Below, in pieces: positions 1 through 9,300 of a stretch of 34,902 bases of DNA. Below the pieces are notes generated by a model. That model saw only the letters and a program-made list of their open reading frames with translations, did not search any database and was not told where the DNA came from. Where the stretch lies: NCBI RefSeq assembly GCF_001625695.1, contig NZ_AUXY01000138.1, positions 1-34,902 of the forward strand, in the 5' to 3' direction. Positions within the stretch are counted from its first letter, which is position 1. Each line of letters starts with the position of its first letter. This stretch comes from Pseudoalteromonas luteoviolacea H33-S. Its GTDB lineage: Bacteria > Pseudomonadota > Gammaproteobacteria > Enterobacterales > Alteromonadaceae. A program made the position numbers and the translations under genes.

Positions 1-14
1 ATCATGACCCACCA
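1..14 (+). tRNA. 3' end of an upstream tRNA-Lys (partial, cut by window edge)
   Basis: The first 14 bases, ending in ACCA, are identical to the last 14 bases of the complete tRNA-Lys that follows (101-114). They therefore look like the 3' acceptor strand and CCA end of a preceding tandem copy. Only the tail is visible, so the identity rests on this repeat. Confidence 0.7.
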
Positions 15-38
15 TTCAAGTTTAAAATCTCCTCGAGC

Positions 39-114
39 GGGTCATTAGCTCAGTTGGTAGAGCAGTGGACTTTTAATCCATTGGTCGATGGTTCGAGTCC
101 ATCATGACCCACCA
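39..114 (+). tRNA. tRNA-Lys (anticodon TTT)
   Basis: A 76-nt cloverleaf. The acceptor stem pairs GGGTCAT (39-45) with ATGACCC (104-110), followed by discriminator A and an encoded CCA at 112-114. The D-arm contains AGCTCAGTTGGTAGAGC, the anticodon loop CTTTTAA places TTT at 72-74, and the T-arm contains GGTTCGAGTCC. It follows an apparent identical copy with a 24-nt spacer, so the window starts inside a tRNA-Lys array. Confidence 0.97.
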
Positions 115-191
115 TTATCTTTTCGATTCATTTATTCTTAAATATTCTTTGTGAATATCGTCTATTACTAGGATTATCTCCGTATTTTTCG

Positions 192-197
192 TATAAT
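192..197 (+). promoter_or_regulatory. Candidate -10 element upstream of nadA
   Basis: A perfect TATAAT lies at 192-197, about 40 bases ahead of the preferred nadA start. No good -35 hexamer is found 16-18 bases upstream (TAGGAT or similar), so this is a half-supported promoter. nadA might also receive read-through from the tRNA array. Confidence 0.4.
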
Positions 198-236
198 TCG
201 CGGCAATTATGCAATGTGGACTATGTGGTCGAGAGA

Positions 237-1280
237 ATGAGTCTAGCAGAACAAATCATGCCTGAGGATTATATATTTCCTCCAAAGCCAGCACCGTTGA
301 ATGATGAAGAAAAAGAGCAGTATAAAGCTCGTATCAAGTCATTGTTAAAAGAGAAAAATGCGGTATTGGTTGCCCATTATTACACAGATCCTGTGATCCA
401 AGCGCTTGCTGAGGAAACCGGTGGTTGTGTTGCAGATTCATTAGAAATGGCACGTTTTGGTGCTAAGCAAGAAGATGCAGATATTATTATTGTCGCCGGT
501 GTTCGTTTCATGGGTGAAACGGCGAAAATATTAACGCCAGAGAAAACCGTTGTGATGCCAACATTGGCAGCAACTTGCTCATTGGATGTGGGTTGTCCAA
601 TAGACGAGTTTTCTAAGTTTTGTGATCAGCACCCTGAAAGAAAGGTTGTTGTATACGCAAACACATCTACCGCGGTTAAAGCGCGCGCAGATTGGATTGT
701 TACCTCTTCATGTGCTCTTGAAATTGTGGAGCATTTGGATTCTGAAGGGGAAACCATTATTTGGGGCCCTGATAAGCACTTGGGTTCTTACATTCAGAAG
801 AAAACTGGCGCGGATATGATCATGTGGAACGGTGCTTGTATCGTTCATGATGAATTTAAGACGCAAGCGCTGAAAGACATGAAAGCGCTTCACCCAGATG
901 CGGCTGTATTAGTCCACCCTGAGTCGCCAGCTGAAATCGTTGACTTAGCTGATGCAGTTGGCTCGACTAGCCAGCTTATCAAAGCTGCGCAGGATATGGA
1001 TAACCAGAAGTTTATCGTGGCGACCGATCGCGGTATCTTTTACAAGATGCAGCAGCTTTGCCCTGAGAAAGAGTTCTTCGAAGCGCCAACAGCAGGTGAA
1101 GGTGCAACATGTCGTAGCTGTGCACATTGTCCGTGGATGGCAATGAATGGCTTACAGGCGATTGAAGAAGCACTTATCAACCCTGAAGGCAAAGAAGTAT
1201 TCGTTGATATGGAGCTACGTGAAGGAGCATTACGCTCACTTAATCGTATGCTCGATTTTTCAGCGAGTTTAAAGCGTTAA
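237..1280 (+). CDS. nadA: Quinolinate synthase NadA
   Basis: NadA condenses iminoaspartate with dihydroxyacetone phosphate to quinolinate, the second step of de novo NAD synthesis, using an oxygen-sensitive [4Fe-4S] cluster in the cytoplasm. The protein shows the family's NAVLVAHYYTDP and EETGGCVADSLEMARFG motifs. It has cysteines in the three ligand neighbourhoods (ATCSLDVGCP, WNGACIVHDEF, and GATCRSCAHCPW near the C-terminus). The frame stays open from a GTG at 216, but the ATG at 237 gives MSLAEQIMPEDY and 347 aa, the same length as E. coli NadA, with GAGAGA just upstream, so 237 is preferred. It stands alone between two tRNA loci; nadB and nadC are not in the window. Confidence 0.97.
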   Translation: MSLAEQIMPEDYIFPPKPAPLNDEEKEQYKARIKSLLKEKNAVLVAHYYTDPVIQALAEETGGCVADSLEMARFGAKQEDADIIIVAGVRFMGETAKILTPEKTVVMPTLAATCSLDVGCPIDEFSKFCDQHPERKVVVYANTSTAVKARADWIVTSSCALEIVEHLDSEGETIIWGPDKHLGSYIQKKTGADMIMWNGACIVHDEFKTQALKDMKALHPDAAVLVHPESPAEIVDLADAVGSTSQLIKAAQDMDNQKFIVATDRGIFYKMQQLCPEKEFFEAPTAGEGATCRSCAHCPWMAMNGLQAIEEALINPEGKEVFVDMELREGALRSLNRMLDFSASLKR

Positions 1281-1292
1281 TAACAAGTTTGC

Positions 1293-1323
1293 TTGTAATC
1301 TGTGCAGTTAACACAGATTACAA
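1293..1323 (+). terminator. Strong hairpin after nadA, followed by an A-tract rather than a T-tract
   Basis: TTGTAATCTGTG pairs perfectly with CACAGATTACAA around a 7-nt loop, starting 12 nt after the nadA stop. The plus-strand flank is A-rich (1322-1329), so it is not a textbook intrinsic terminator for nadA. It may act as a 3'-end or processing structure, or terminate by another route. Confidence 0.45.
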
Positions 1324-1332
1324 AAAAAATAC

Positions 1333-1361
1333 TTGCTAAAAGGCGGGGGTTTTCATAGTAT
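1333..1361 (+). promoter_or_regulatory. Sigma-70 type promoter of tRNA-Ser with GC-rich discriminator
   Basis: TTGCTA (1333-1338) and TAGTAT (1356-1361) are separated by exactly 17 bases. They are followed by the G+C-rich stretch ACGCCCGC, the kind of discriminator typical of stable-RNA promoters under stringent control. The mature tRNA begins 18 bases after the -10. Confidence 0.75.
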
Positions 1362-1379
1362 TACGCCCGCTTTCAGTGC

Positions 1380-1804
<425 letters not shown>

Positions 1805-4384
1805 ATGCGCAGTGATGAATGCTTTTCTGATACATACTTAGCGCCAGTAAAGCACATTGCATCGGGTGGGATGGGAGATGTGTTTCTTGCCAATGACACT
1901 CGCCTAAATAGACAAGTTGCAGTAAAAAGAATTAAGTTAAATCATCAATCAGATGACCTCAAAATCAGAGAGCGAGCGCTTTACGAAGCGCGCTTAATGG
2001 CTAAAGCTAATCACCCAAATGTCGTTCAATTGTACGATATTCTTGAAGTTGGCTCAGATTTATTACTTGTTCTGGAGTATGTTCCTGGTCAAACATTAGC
2101 TAAGTATATGAAGCAAAAGCTACTCACTGTTGCTGATAAGTTCGCGTTGTTGGAAAAGGTAGCCAATGGTCTTTGCTATATTCATCAGCAAGAGCTTATT
2201 CACTGTGATATTAAAGCGAGCAATATCCTTATTTCCAACACCTCAGAGGTGAAACTGTCTGACTTTGGCATCGCAAACTCGATACAGAGCAATACACCAG
2301 ATCAGCCCTTAGGAGCGAGTTTCGGCAGTTTAAGTACGATGTCACCAGAGCAACTTGAAGGAAAGCCCGTTGAACAGTCAACGGATGTATTTTCTTTTGG
2401 CGTGCTTTGCTTTGAGTTTCTCTTTGGTTGCCACCCTTTTGGTACAGCGAAAGGCACTGAACTGGCTGAGTGCATCAAACACACCGCGTTTATTGAGCCC
2501 AGCAGTTTAACGCCTGATATCCCCGTTGAATTTACTCAATTACTACGCAATATGTTGTCTAAATCGCCTGAGTCACGTCCATCAGCGAGAGAAGTGTGCT
2601 CGGTGCTTGGCAGAACGTTGGCGTTACTCGAAGTAACCGATGCGGAAGATACGGCGTTATTGTTAGCTACACAAGAACTGAGGCATGAGCCCAGAACGCT
2701 AATTCGAGAAAAATATGTTTATAGTGGTTTTGTGTTAAGTGTGTTGTGCTTAATTGTTTATTTAGGGTGGTCTTTTTTAAAGCCAAAAAGCGAGCTTCAT
2801 TATGCCTTGGTGCTTGAGCCGCAAATAACGAATAGCGACTATAGTGAGAGAGTTGGCGCTAATTTGTTGCACGCTACGATTGATAGCGCAATTCGACAAG
2901 TCATTATAACTGCGACTAATGCGGAGTTGATTAATCACAGAGAATATAGTGATATCAAAGATGTAGCTGATTTAGCAAAGGCAACCGGCGCAACAGCGGT
3001 TTTTCTTCCTGAAGTTAGGTGTGAACATGCTCAGTGTAATGTTCGCCTTTCCTTACTCAGTGGAGATAGCCAATTAGTTTTGGGAGAGCTGAATACACAA
3101 ACGAGTAAAGATAATTACTTTGCTATTCACTCAATCTATGAGCGGTTTGCAACTAAATTACTTGGCCAGCCTCAGCAGGATGCAAGGCAAAGCGTTATGT
3201 CTACAGAGACGGCCTTCTTTGAGGAATACCTGAGTGTTTATCATGACGTTAATATTAAAGGCGATCTGTCTCATTCCAACTTGTCTCGCGCATTGGAGTT
3301 GATTGAACAGGACCCTAATTATTTACCCCTGTATAGCCTTGCAAGAGATTTATTGCTGGAGCGCTATCATATTGATAGGGAACAACAGTACATTGATAGG
3401 TTAACAGTGTTACTCGACACAGCACCAGAGCGTTACAAATCATCTAAGCCTTATCTGGTTGACAGGATTGTACTGGCAATTGAAAGTCAGCAGCAAGCAC
3501 TTGCTGACGATTTATTTCGTCGTTTGTCTATCTATGGTGAGACGGCATTGAGTTATCAGCTAAAAGGTTATTCTTTCTATAGGCGACATCAAATAGATAA
3601 AGCATTAGAGATGTATTTGAAGTCTGTGTTACTCAAACCTGATTTAAACAGTAAATATAATTTGGCTGTCACGTACCTAAATAATGGTCAAGTTATTGAA
3701 TCTACATCATTATTACATGAGGTTGTTCAGGCATTCCCTGATTTTACGCGGGCACATCGGCTTATTGCAGATATTAATATGTTTGACGGGCACTGGCAGG
3801 TCGCCGCCGCAGGTTATCTAGCAGTGTTAGAAAATAGTAAAAGCCCGGAGGATTATAACAACCTTTCTCTTGCATATTTGTACTCTGGGGAAATTGAATT
3901 GGCATTATCTGCTGCAAAGCAAGCGACCGTACTAAGTCCTGAAAACCTCGCTATGAGGCTTAATTATGCGGATTTGTTATTGCTGGGTGAGCAGAATGAG
4001 CAAGCTGTCGAGCAATACAATCAGGTAGCTAATGGTGTACGCGAAGATATGTCTGTCAACGAGTTAATTGCAGCTGGACAGGCAATGGCTCATTTAGAGC
4101 GCTACAGCGATGCTCTACACTATTTATACAAGGTAATAAAGCTAACCACAGACAAAATAGAATATGCTTATGGAGCAACGGTGATTTTTACACTCACAGG
4201 TGATCATCACTCTGCGTTGCTCCACTATAACGAGACGATTAACGGCGGCTATTCATCTAATTGGTTTAACTTGCCTTGGTTTAAGCCACTATGTAAATAC
4301 CCGCAGTTTAAATCATCACATGAGGGGCTGTGCTTATCTGGGCGGAATTGGGCGACCAATGATAAGTATCGGGTCAATGAATAA
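1805..4384 (+). CDS. Membrane-anchored Ser/Thr protein kinase (PknB-like) with C-terminal TPR repeats
   Basis: An 859-aa Hanks-type kinase. Residues about 11-275 form the kinase domain: Gly-rich loop IASGGMGDVF (18-27), ATP lysine in VAVK (K41), alpha-C glutamate (E61), catalytic loop HCDIKASN (D135, N140), DFG (153-155) and an MSPEQLEG activation/P+1 segment. A single membrane helix (about 306-325, GFVLSVLCLIVYLGW) predicts a cytoplasmic kinase and a periplasmic C-terminal half. That half has a mixed alpha/beta stretch (about 330-450), then several TPR-like repeats (about 560-800). The HRD arginine is replaced by cysteine. Substrates are unknown. The FHA-domain gene 11 kb away is a conceivable phosphothreonine reader, but that is only inference. 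The gene is monocistronic, and its last 51 bases overlap the convergent gene. Confidence 0.9.
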   Translation: MRSDECFSDTYLAPVKHIASGGMGDVFLANDTRLNRQVAVKRIKLNHQSDDLKIRERALYEARLMAKANHPNVVQLYDILEVGSDLLLVLEYVPGQTLAKYMKQKLLTVADKFALLEKVANGLCYIHQQELIHCDIKASNILISNTSEVKLSDFGIANSIQSNTPDQPLGASFGSLSTMSPEQLEGKPVEQSTDVFSFGVLCFEFLFGCHPFGTAKGTELAECIKHTAFIEPSSLTPDIPVEFTQLLRNMLSKSPESRPSAREVCSVLGRTLALLEVTDAEDTALLLATQELRHEPRTLIREKYVYSGFVLSVLCLIVYLGWSFLKPKSELHYALVLEPQITNSDYSERVGANLLHATIDSAIRQVIITATNAELINHREYSDIKDVADLAKATGATAVFLPEVRCEHAQCNVRLSLLSGDSQLVLGELNTQTSKDNYFAIHSIYERFATKLLGQPQQDARQSVMSTETAFFEEYLSVYHDVNIKGDLSHSNLSRALELIEQDPNYLPLYSLARDLLLERYHIDREQQYIDRLTVLLDTAPERYKSSKPYLVDRIVLAIESQQQALADDLFRRLSIYGETALSYQLKGYSFYRRHQIDKALEMYLKSVLLKPDLNSKYNLAVTYLNNGQVIESTSLLHEVVQAFPDFTRAHRLIADINMFDGHWQVAAAGYLAVLENSKSPEDYNNLSLAYLYSGEIELALSAAKQATVLSPENLAMRLNYADLLLLGEQNEQAVEQYNQVANGVREDMSVNELIAAGQAMAHLERYSDALHYLYKVIKLTTDKIEYAYGATVIFTLTGDHHSALLHYNETINGGYSSNWFNLPWFKPLCKYPQFKSSHEGLCLSGRNWATNDKYRVNE

Positions 4385-4873
4385 GTTAGTAGCATCAGCC
4401 TCTATGTTGTCGTTTGAATTTTGTTTTCTTCTCGATAGCAGGATATCAAATTTTAACTCTGTCTTTTCTTCTATCGGCAGGTCTTTCGGCACTATGATGG
4501 TTAACTTAAGTACACTTTTTTTGGGTTCAGGTGTTTTACTGTTAAAAATATTTGTACTTAAGATTTCTACATTTTTTAGCAGTTTAATATTAGCTCCACG
4601 TATGAAGTAATTTTCTACTGTATTAGCATCAAGCTTGTATAAAAAATCAACGGAAAGTCCGTATTGAGATTGGTCTTCACTCAATTCCACGTCAAATGGT
4701 GTCTTGGCGTAGTTTATTTCTCGATCTTTTTCAGATGTTGGCGTATCGAACTTGATATCTGTTTGCTCTGTATTGAGATCAAACGTCGCGCTGAAGTCAA
4801 AAATAGAACCCGAATGCGGGATTTCATCACTATTTTGCAGCTCTAGGTTGAGCTCGTTTATCACATCGTTCAT
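4334..4873 (-). CDS. Hypothetical protein, convergent with and overlapping the kinase gene
   Basis: A 179-aa protein of no recognised family. It starts at an ATG preceded by AAAGGACAATACA, a good ribosome binding site. It has no signal peptide or membrane segment. Composition is polar and acidic in the first half (many D, E, N, S), then a beta-like segment (VLKLTIIVPKDLP) and a C-terminus ending LFIDPILIIGRPIPPR. Its last 51 codon bases overlap the kinase reading frame tail to tail. Continuous coding-like composition and the ribosome binding site support a real gene; the function cannot be inferred from sequence. Confidence 0.7.
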   Translation of the reverse strand: MNDVINELNLELQNSDEIPHSGSIFDFSATFDLNTEQTDIKFDTPTSEKDREINYAKTPFDVELSEDQSQYGLSVDFLYKLDANTVENYFIRGANIKLLKNVEILSTNIFNSKTPEPKKSVLKLTIIVPKDLPIEEKTELKFDILLSRRKQNSNDNIEADATNLFIDPILIIGRPIPPR

Positions 4874-5217
4874 TGTATTGTCCTTTATATTTATTTAACT
4901 CGATCCATATGCAAGTATTTACTTGCCCTTTGGGCAACTATGAGAATAGAAGAATATTCTATTACATGCTATTACACGGCCGCGCTTGACTTAGTGCTCA
5001 TGCAAACCATGCATTCGAATTGCCCATCAGCACAGTGTGTATCAAGGAATTAAGGGCAAAGCAGTACGGGAAATCTTAAGGTGAGTAATTTAGAGTAATT
5101 TGCTTTGTGACATTGCTGTTCCTTACTTTCTGACCAATACTTAAACGTGACGATCTAGTACACCTTCATTTAAATAACTATGAAGGTATATAACTGAACA
5201 GATAGAACAGGCAAGCG
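4874..5217. other. Divergent intergenic region with inverted repeats
   Basis: This 344-base gap lies between the minus-strand hypothetical gene and the diguanylate cyclase gene and should hold both promoters. It contains a 6-bp palindromic hairpin TTGCCC-TTT-GGGCAA (4923-4937) in the leader of the minus gene. An inverted repeat with a 10-nt spacer (5162-5187) lies in front of the cyclase gene. No ORF or RNA gene is seen. Confidence 0.6.
5162..5187. promoter_or_regulatory. Inverted repeat upstream of the diguanylate cyclase gene (possible operator)
   Basis: ACCTTCAT (5162-5169) and ATGAAGGT (5180-5187) are a perfect 8-bp inverted repeat spaced by 10 bases. It directly abuts a TATAAC -10-like hexamer (5189-5194) and ends 30 bases before the start codon. 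The arrangement resembles an operator overlapping a promoter. The regulator is unknown. Confidence 0.4.
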
Positions 5218-6246
5218 ATGCAAGAAGAACTATTAAATTCGGTTATAAAAATAACGAAAACACGTGACATCGATTCATTGGAATATAGCTTGTTGTCGAC
5301 AATACAGGAGTTTATAAATTGTCAGCGTATTTCAGTGTTCAAAACGATTCAAGGGCATGGGCCATGTACCGTGGAGCGTAGCCTTGCGCTCATGGTGCAT
5401 GATGTCGGCGAGTATGAGTGGTTAGATAGAGTGATTTTAGACAACCCTCACGCAGAGCTGAGTTCTTGTTTGCAGTCAGCATGTAGTATCACCATGCAAG
5501 ACGCTGCGGGGGCAGAGCGTCGTTGGTTACCCATCGTCATTCATGATAAGCCTGTTGGCGCAATAGAAGTGCAGTGTCAGGGATTAGATAGCGCACAACA
5601 GGTGATGCTGAATGCGTTTATTCGTATTTATGAAAACTACCTGACAATATTGCGTGAGAATGAACGAGATAAGCTCACTGGGCTTTTAAATCGTCAAACC
5701 TTTGATAAAAAGCTCAAGCAACTGCTTGAAAAACAAATGTTAGAGCAAAACCGTGCTATTCGAGATGGCTCTGACTTGCGGACTCTACATCAAGGTGCAA
5801 CGTCTTGGCTTGCGATGTTAGACATTGATCACTTTAAAGGTGTTAATGATACATACGGCCATGTTTGTGGCGACGAGGTATTGTTGATATTGGCGCAGCG
5901 TATGCAGGATTTCTTTCGAAGCACAGATTTGTTGTTTCGATTTGGCGGCGAAGAGTTTGTCATTGTATTTGAACCCGCAGACTATGAATCGATTAAGCAA
6001 CGTATGAACTCGTTTTTAGAGCTTGTGAGACAAACATCTTTTCCTTTTATCAAAAAGTTAACTGTGAGCGTTGGTCTTGCGCGGATCAGCCCTTATGACT
6101 TTCCCATTAATGTGTTAGAAAACGCGGATAAAGCCCTGTATTTTGCCAAAGAGCATGGGCGAGATCAGGTCGGGTTTTATGAGGATTTGATTTCTCGCAA
6201 GCAAATAAAGGATCATATAGAAAGCAGTGATATAGACTTGTTCTAG
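5218..6246 (+). CDS. Diguanylate cyclase, GAF-like sensor plus GGDEF domain
   Basis: Makes the second messenger c-di-GMP from two GTP. The N-terminal 140 residues resemble a degenerate GAF sensor (ISVFKTIQG, then IVIHDKPVGAIEV). The GGDEF domain begins at DKLTGLLNR (151-159), has the LDIDHFKGVNDTYGHVCGDE metal and nucleotide region (201-220), and an intact GGEEF signature (243-247). RSTD at 234-237 is a correctly placed RxxD inhibitory site, so product inhibition is expected. There is no membrane segment, so it is cytoplasmic. A weak AGG precedes the ATG. Downstream recC starts 125 bases later and is probably a separate transcript. Confidence 0.93.
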   Translation: MQEELLNSVIKITKTRDIDSLEYSLLSTIQEFINCQRISVFKTIQGHGPCTVERSLALMVHDVGEYEWLDRVILDNPHAELSSCLQSACSITMQDAAGAERRWLPIVIHDKPVGAIEVQCQGLDSAQQVMLNAFIRIYENYLTILRENERDKLTGLLNRQTFDKKLKQLLEKQMLEQNRAIRDGSDLRTLHQGATSWLAMLDIDHFKGVNDTYGHVCGDEVLLILAQRMQDFFRSTDLLFRFGGEEFVIVFEPADYESIKQRMNSFLELVRQTSFPFIKKLTVSVGLARISPYDFPINVLENADKALYFAKEHGRDQVGFYEDLISRKQIKDHIESSDIDLF

Positions 6247-6371
6247 CAATTGGTTAGCTACTGACGAGTACTGAAACTAAGCCTTCTAAATGAGTCTGTG
6301 CACTTTTTTCTGTCATACCCTGTTTATTTCTCTTAAACTGTTCAATCTAATTGATTTTCAGCTAATTTCAC

Positions 6372-9300
6372 ATGTTGCATATAATTCAATCTAATCGAAT
6401 GGAAGCATTGCAAGCGCAGTTTAACACTGTAATGCAAACAGCCCCTTTAAGTGACCCATTTGTACAAGAAACCGTTCTTGTTCAGTCGCCAGGTATGTCA
6501 CAGTGGTTGAAAAATGGACTCAGTAAACACATTGGTGTTGCAGCTCAGGTCGACTTCCCGTTGCCGCTGAGCTTTATTTGGCGTTTGTATCAACAGTTTT
6601 TGCCAGATGTCCCAGCAGAGTCGCCTTATAATAAAGGCAATATGGCTTGGAAGTTATACAGTTTACTGCCATCCAAGCTGGATCATGCTTTGTATATGCC
6701 ATTGGCAAATTATTTATATGCTGATAATCCTGAAGCAGCAGAGCAGGAGGATTTAGATGGCTTAAAGCTATTTACCTTATGCGAGAAAATTGCGGATGTG
6801 TACGATCAATATCTGATGTACCGACCAGATTGGTTAGCCTACTGGGAATCCGGCACCGATGCGCTACCTGATGTTGATGTCACCATTGCGCCTTGGCAGC
6901 CTGACTTATGGCGCACTTTGGTCGAGTACACAAATCAATTAGAGCAAAGCCCTTATAACCGTGCCAATATGCATGAACAGTTATTGGCTGCTCTAGAAAA
7001 TGCTCACAGTCATCAATTACCTGAGCGTATTTCAATTTTTGGCTTATCTGCGATGCCCACAAGTCAACTAGAAGTGTTTCAAGCGCTGGCCAGTAAAACC
7101 GAAGTGTTGCTGTTTTTTTTCAATCCAAGTGAGCATTATTGGGGAGACTTGGTAGATGAAAAAACACAGGCAAAAATCCAAGCTAAATATGCAAAGCGCC
7201 CAGAAATTGAGGCAAGTCTTGATGAGGAAAACGATTACTTTAATGTTGGGAATCCATTGCTGTCCTCCTGGGGCAAACTGGGCAGAGATTATCTAGAGCA
7301 GTTATTGCAATTAGATGCTCGTTGGTTGGATGGCTTTGTGGAAGACTTTAATGACTCTTTGTTGTCAAAAATTCAAAGTGAGATATACCAGCTGGCATTT
7401 AAAGGCGAATCTCTACAAGCTGATCCTAATTGGTTTGTGAGCGAAGAAGGGAAACTTCAGGTTCAACAAGGTGACGACAGTATTTTCTTACAAGATTGCC
7501 ACACTGCTTTGAGAGAAGTTGAGTGTTTGCATGATCATCTACTTAATTTATTTAATCGACATCCAGATTTAACACCTAAAGATATTATTGTCATGATGCC
7601 TGATGTAGGTGCGTATAGCCCTTATATTGAAGCGGTATTTGGCAGTGCACAAGGCAAGCGGTATATGCCATATGCCCTCGCAGATATGGCTATTGAGCAA
7701 GAAAAGCCTGTTTTATCATCGTTTGTGATTTTGGTTAACTTACCCTTTAGTCGCTTTGGCGTAACAGATATTTTAGATTTATTAGCTGTTGAATCTATAT
7801 CTAGTCGCTTTGAATTAGAAGCGACGGAATTTGAGCAGATAAAATATTGGCTAGACCAAGTTGTTATTAAGTGGGGTCTAGATGCACAGAACAAATCTGA
7901 ACATGGGTTACCAGAAATCTCTCTTAACACCTGGCTACATGGTTTAAATCGATTATTGCTTGGCGTTGCTTCAGAAAATGAAGAAGGGGCGTTTAACGGC
8001 ATATACCCTGCAGACTTGGTTGAAGGCATGGCGATCCATATTTTAAGTAAATTAATTGCTTTTATTGAGGCGCTTACTGATGCTAAAGCACAACTACTGC
8101 AAACCACAAACCTAAGCGAAAAAGCCACGTTGTTACGTGCACTTTTAGCTCGCTTCTATCACCAAGATGCGGACCAAAGCTGGGATTTAATGCAACTAAA
8201 TAAAGTGATCGAAGGCATTGAAAAGCACTATGAAAGCGGAGATATGCGCGAGCCTATAGATCCTAGGGTGCTGGCATATCTGGTTAAACAGGGTATACAA
8301 GAAAAAGGCGTGGGACAGCGTTTTTTATCTGGAGCCGTGAATTTTTGTACCCTGATGCCGATGCGTGCGGTGCCTTTTAAAGTGGTGTGTTTGCTTGGCA
8401 TGAATGATGCCGATTATCCTCGTCAGGTTCAGCCGATTGGCTTTGATTTAGTGCCTGCCTCATCAAGAAGAAAAGGTGACCGATCTCGAAAATTAGATGA
8501 TAGATATCTATTTCTAGAGGCGTTACTTAGTGCTAGAAGCCACTTCTATGTCAGTTACATTGGCCGTTCATGTTTTAATAACGAAGTACAAGTGCCATCC
8601 GTGTTAGTGAGCGAGTTGTTTGAATATATTGATCGCAGTTTTTATTTTTCAGGCTGCGATACGCAGGTTAGTACGCAGCTTAAAAGTCAGGCCCCACTGC
8701 AACCATTTAACGCACAACACTATCAGCAAGGCCCTATACAAAGTTATAACCCCAATTGGTTATTTAACGGATCAGAACAGCCATTAGTTCAGCCTGCGCC
8801 TTTATCCGTTGAATTGCCAGGTGAGCTAGAATTAACGCAGTTTTTACGCGCGTGTACGGCGCCGCAAAGCTACTTTTATCAAAATTGTTTAGGGGTGAAA
8901 ATTAATCCTGCACTTGAGTATCAGGATGATACAGAACCATTTTCTTTAGATCCTCTGACACGTTATCAATATTTACTAGAAATACTGGATACCCGTGTAA
9001 ATGATACCACTCTCAGCACAGAGCAAATGTTGCAAAGGGGTCATTTGCCGCAAGCGTATGTCGGAGAGATACAGTTAGAATTATTAGAGCAACGCGTGTT
9101 ACCTATGGTGGGTGTGTTGAAGCCCAAGCTTATTAACGCACAGTCACCGCGTGAGGTCAGTATAGAGCTTAATGGGATGAAGATAGTGGGTTGGCTTGAT
9201 AAAATCTTTGCAAATGAGCAGATCTTTTACCGCCCCGCGAGCATTAAGGCCAAAGATAAAATTCGGGCGTTCATTTATCACCTATTGGCCAATATTACTG

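Noticed and set aside
1293..1330. Classical intrinsic terminator after nadA
   Set aside because: The hairpin is strong, but the plus-strand tail is A-rich, so it is reported as a hairpin with limited confidence instead of a standard terminator.
4200..4610. 136-codon plus-strand frame spanning the kinase 3' end
   Set aside because: It lies out of frame within the kinase and antisense to the better supported minus-strand gene 4334-4873.
7622..8128. 168-codon minus-strand frame within recC
   Set aside because: It is fully covered by the conserved RecC coding frame; composition is that of an antisense shadow.
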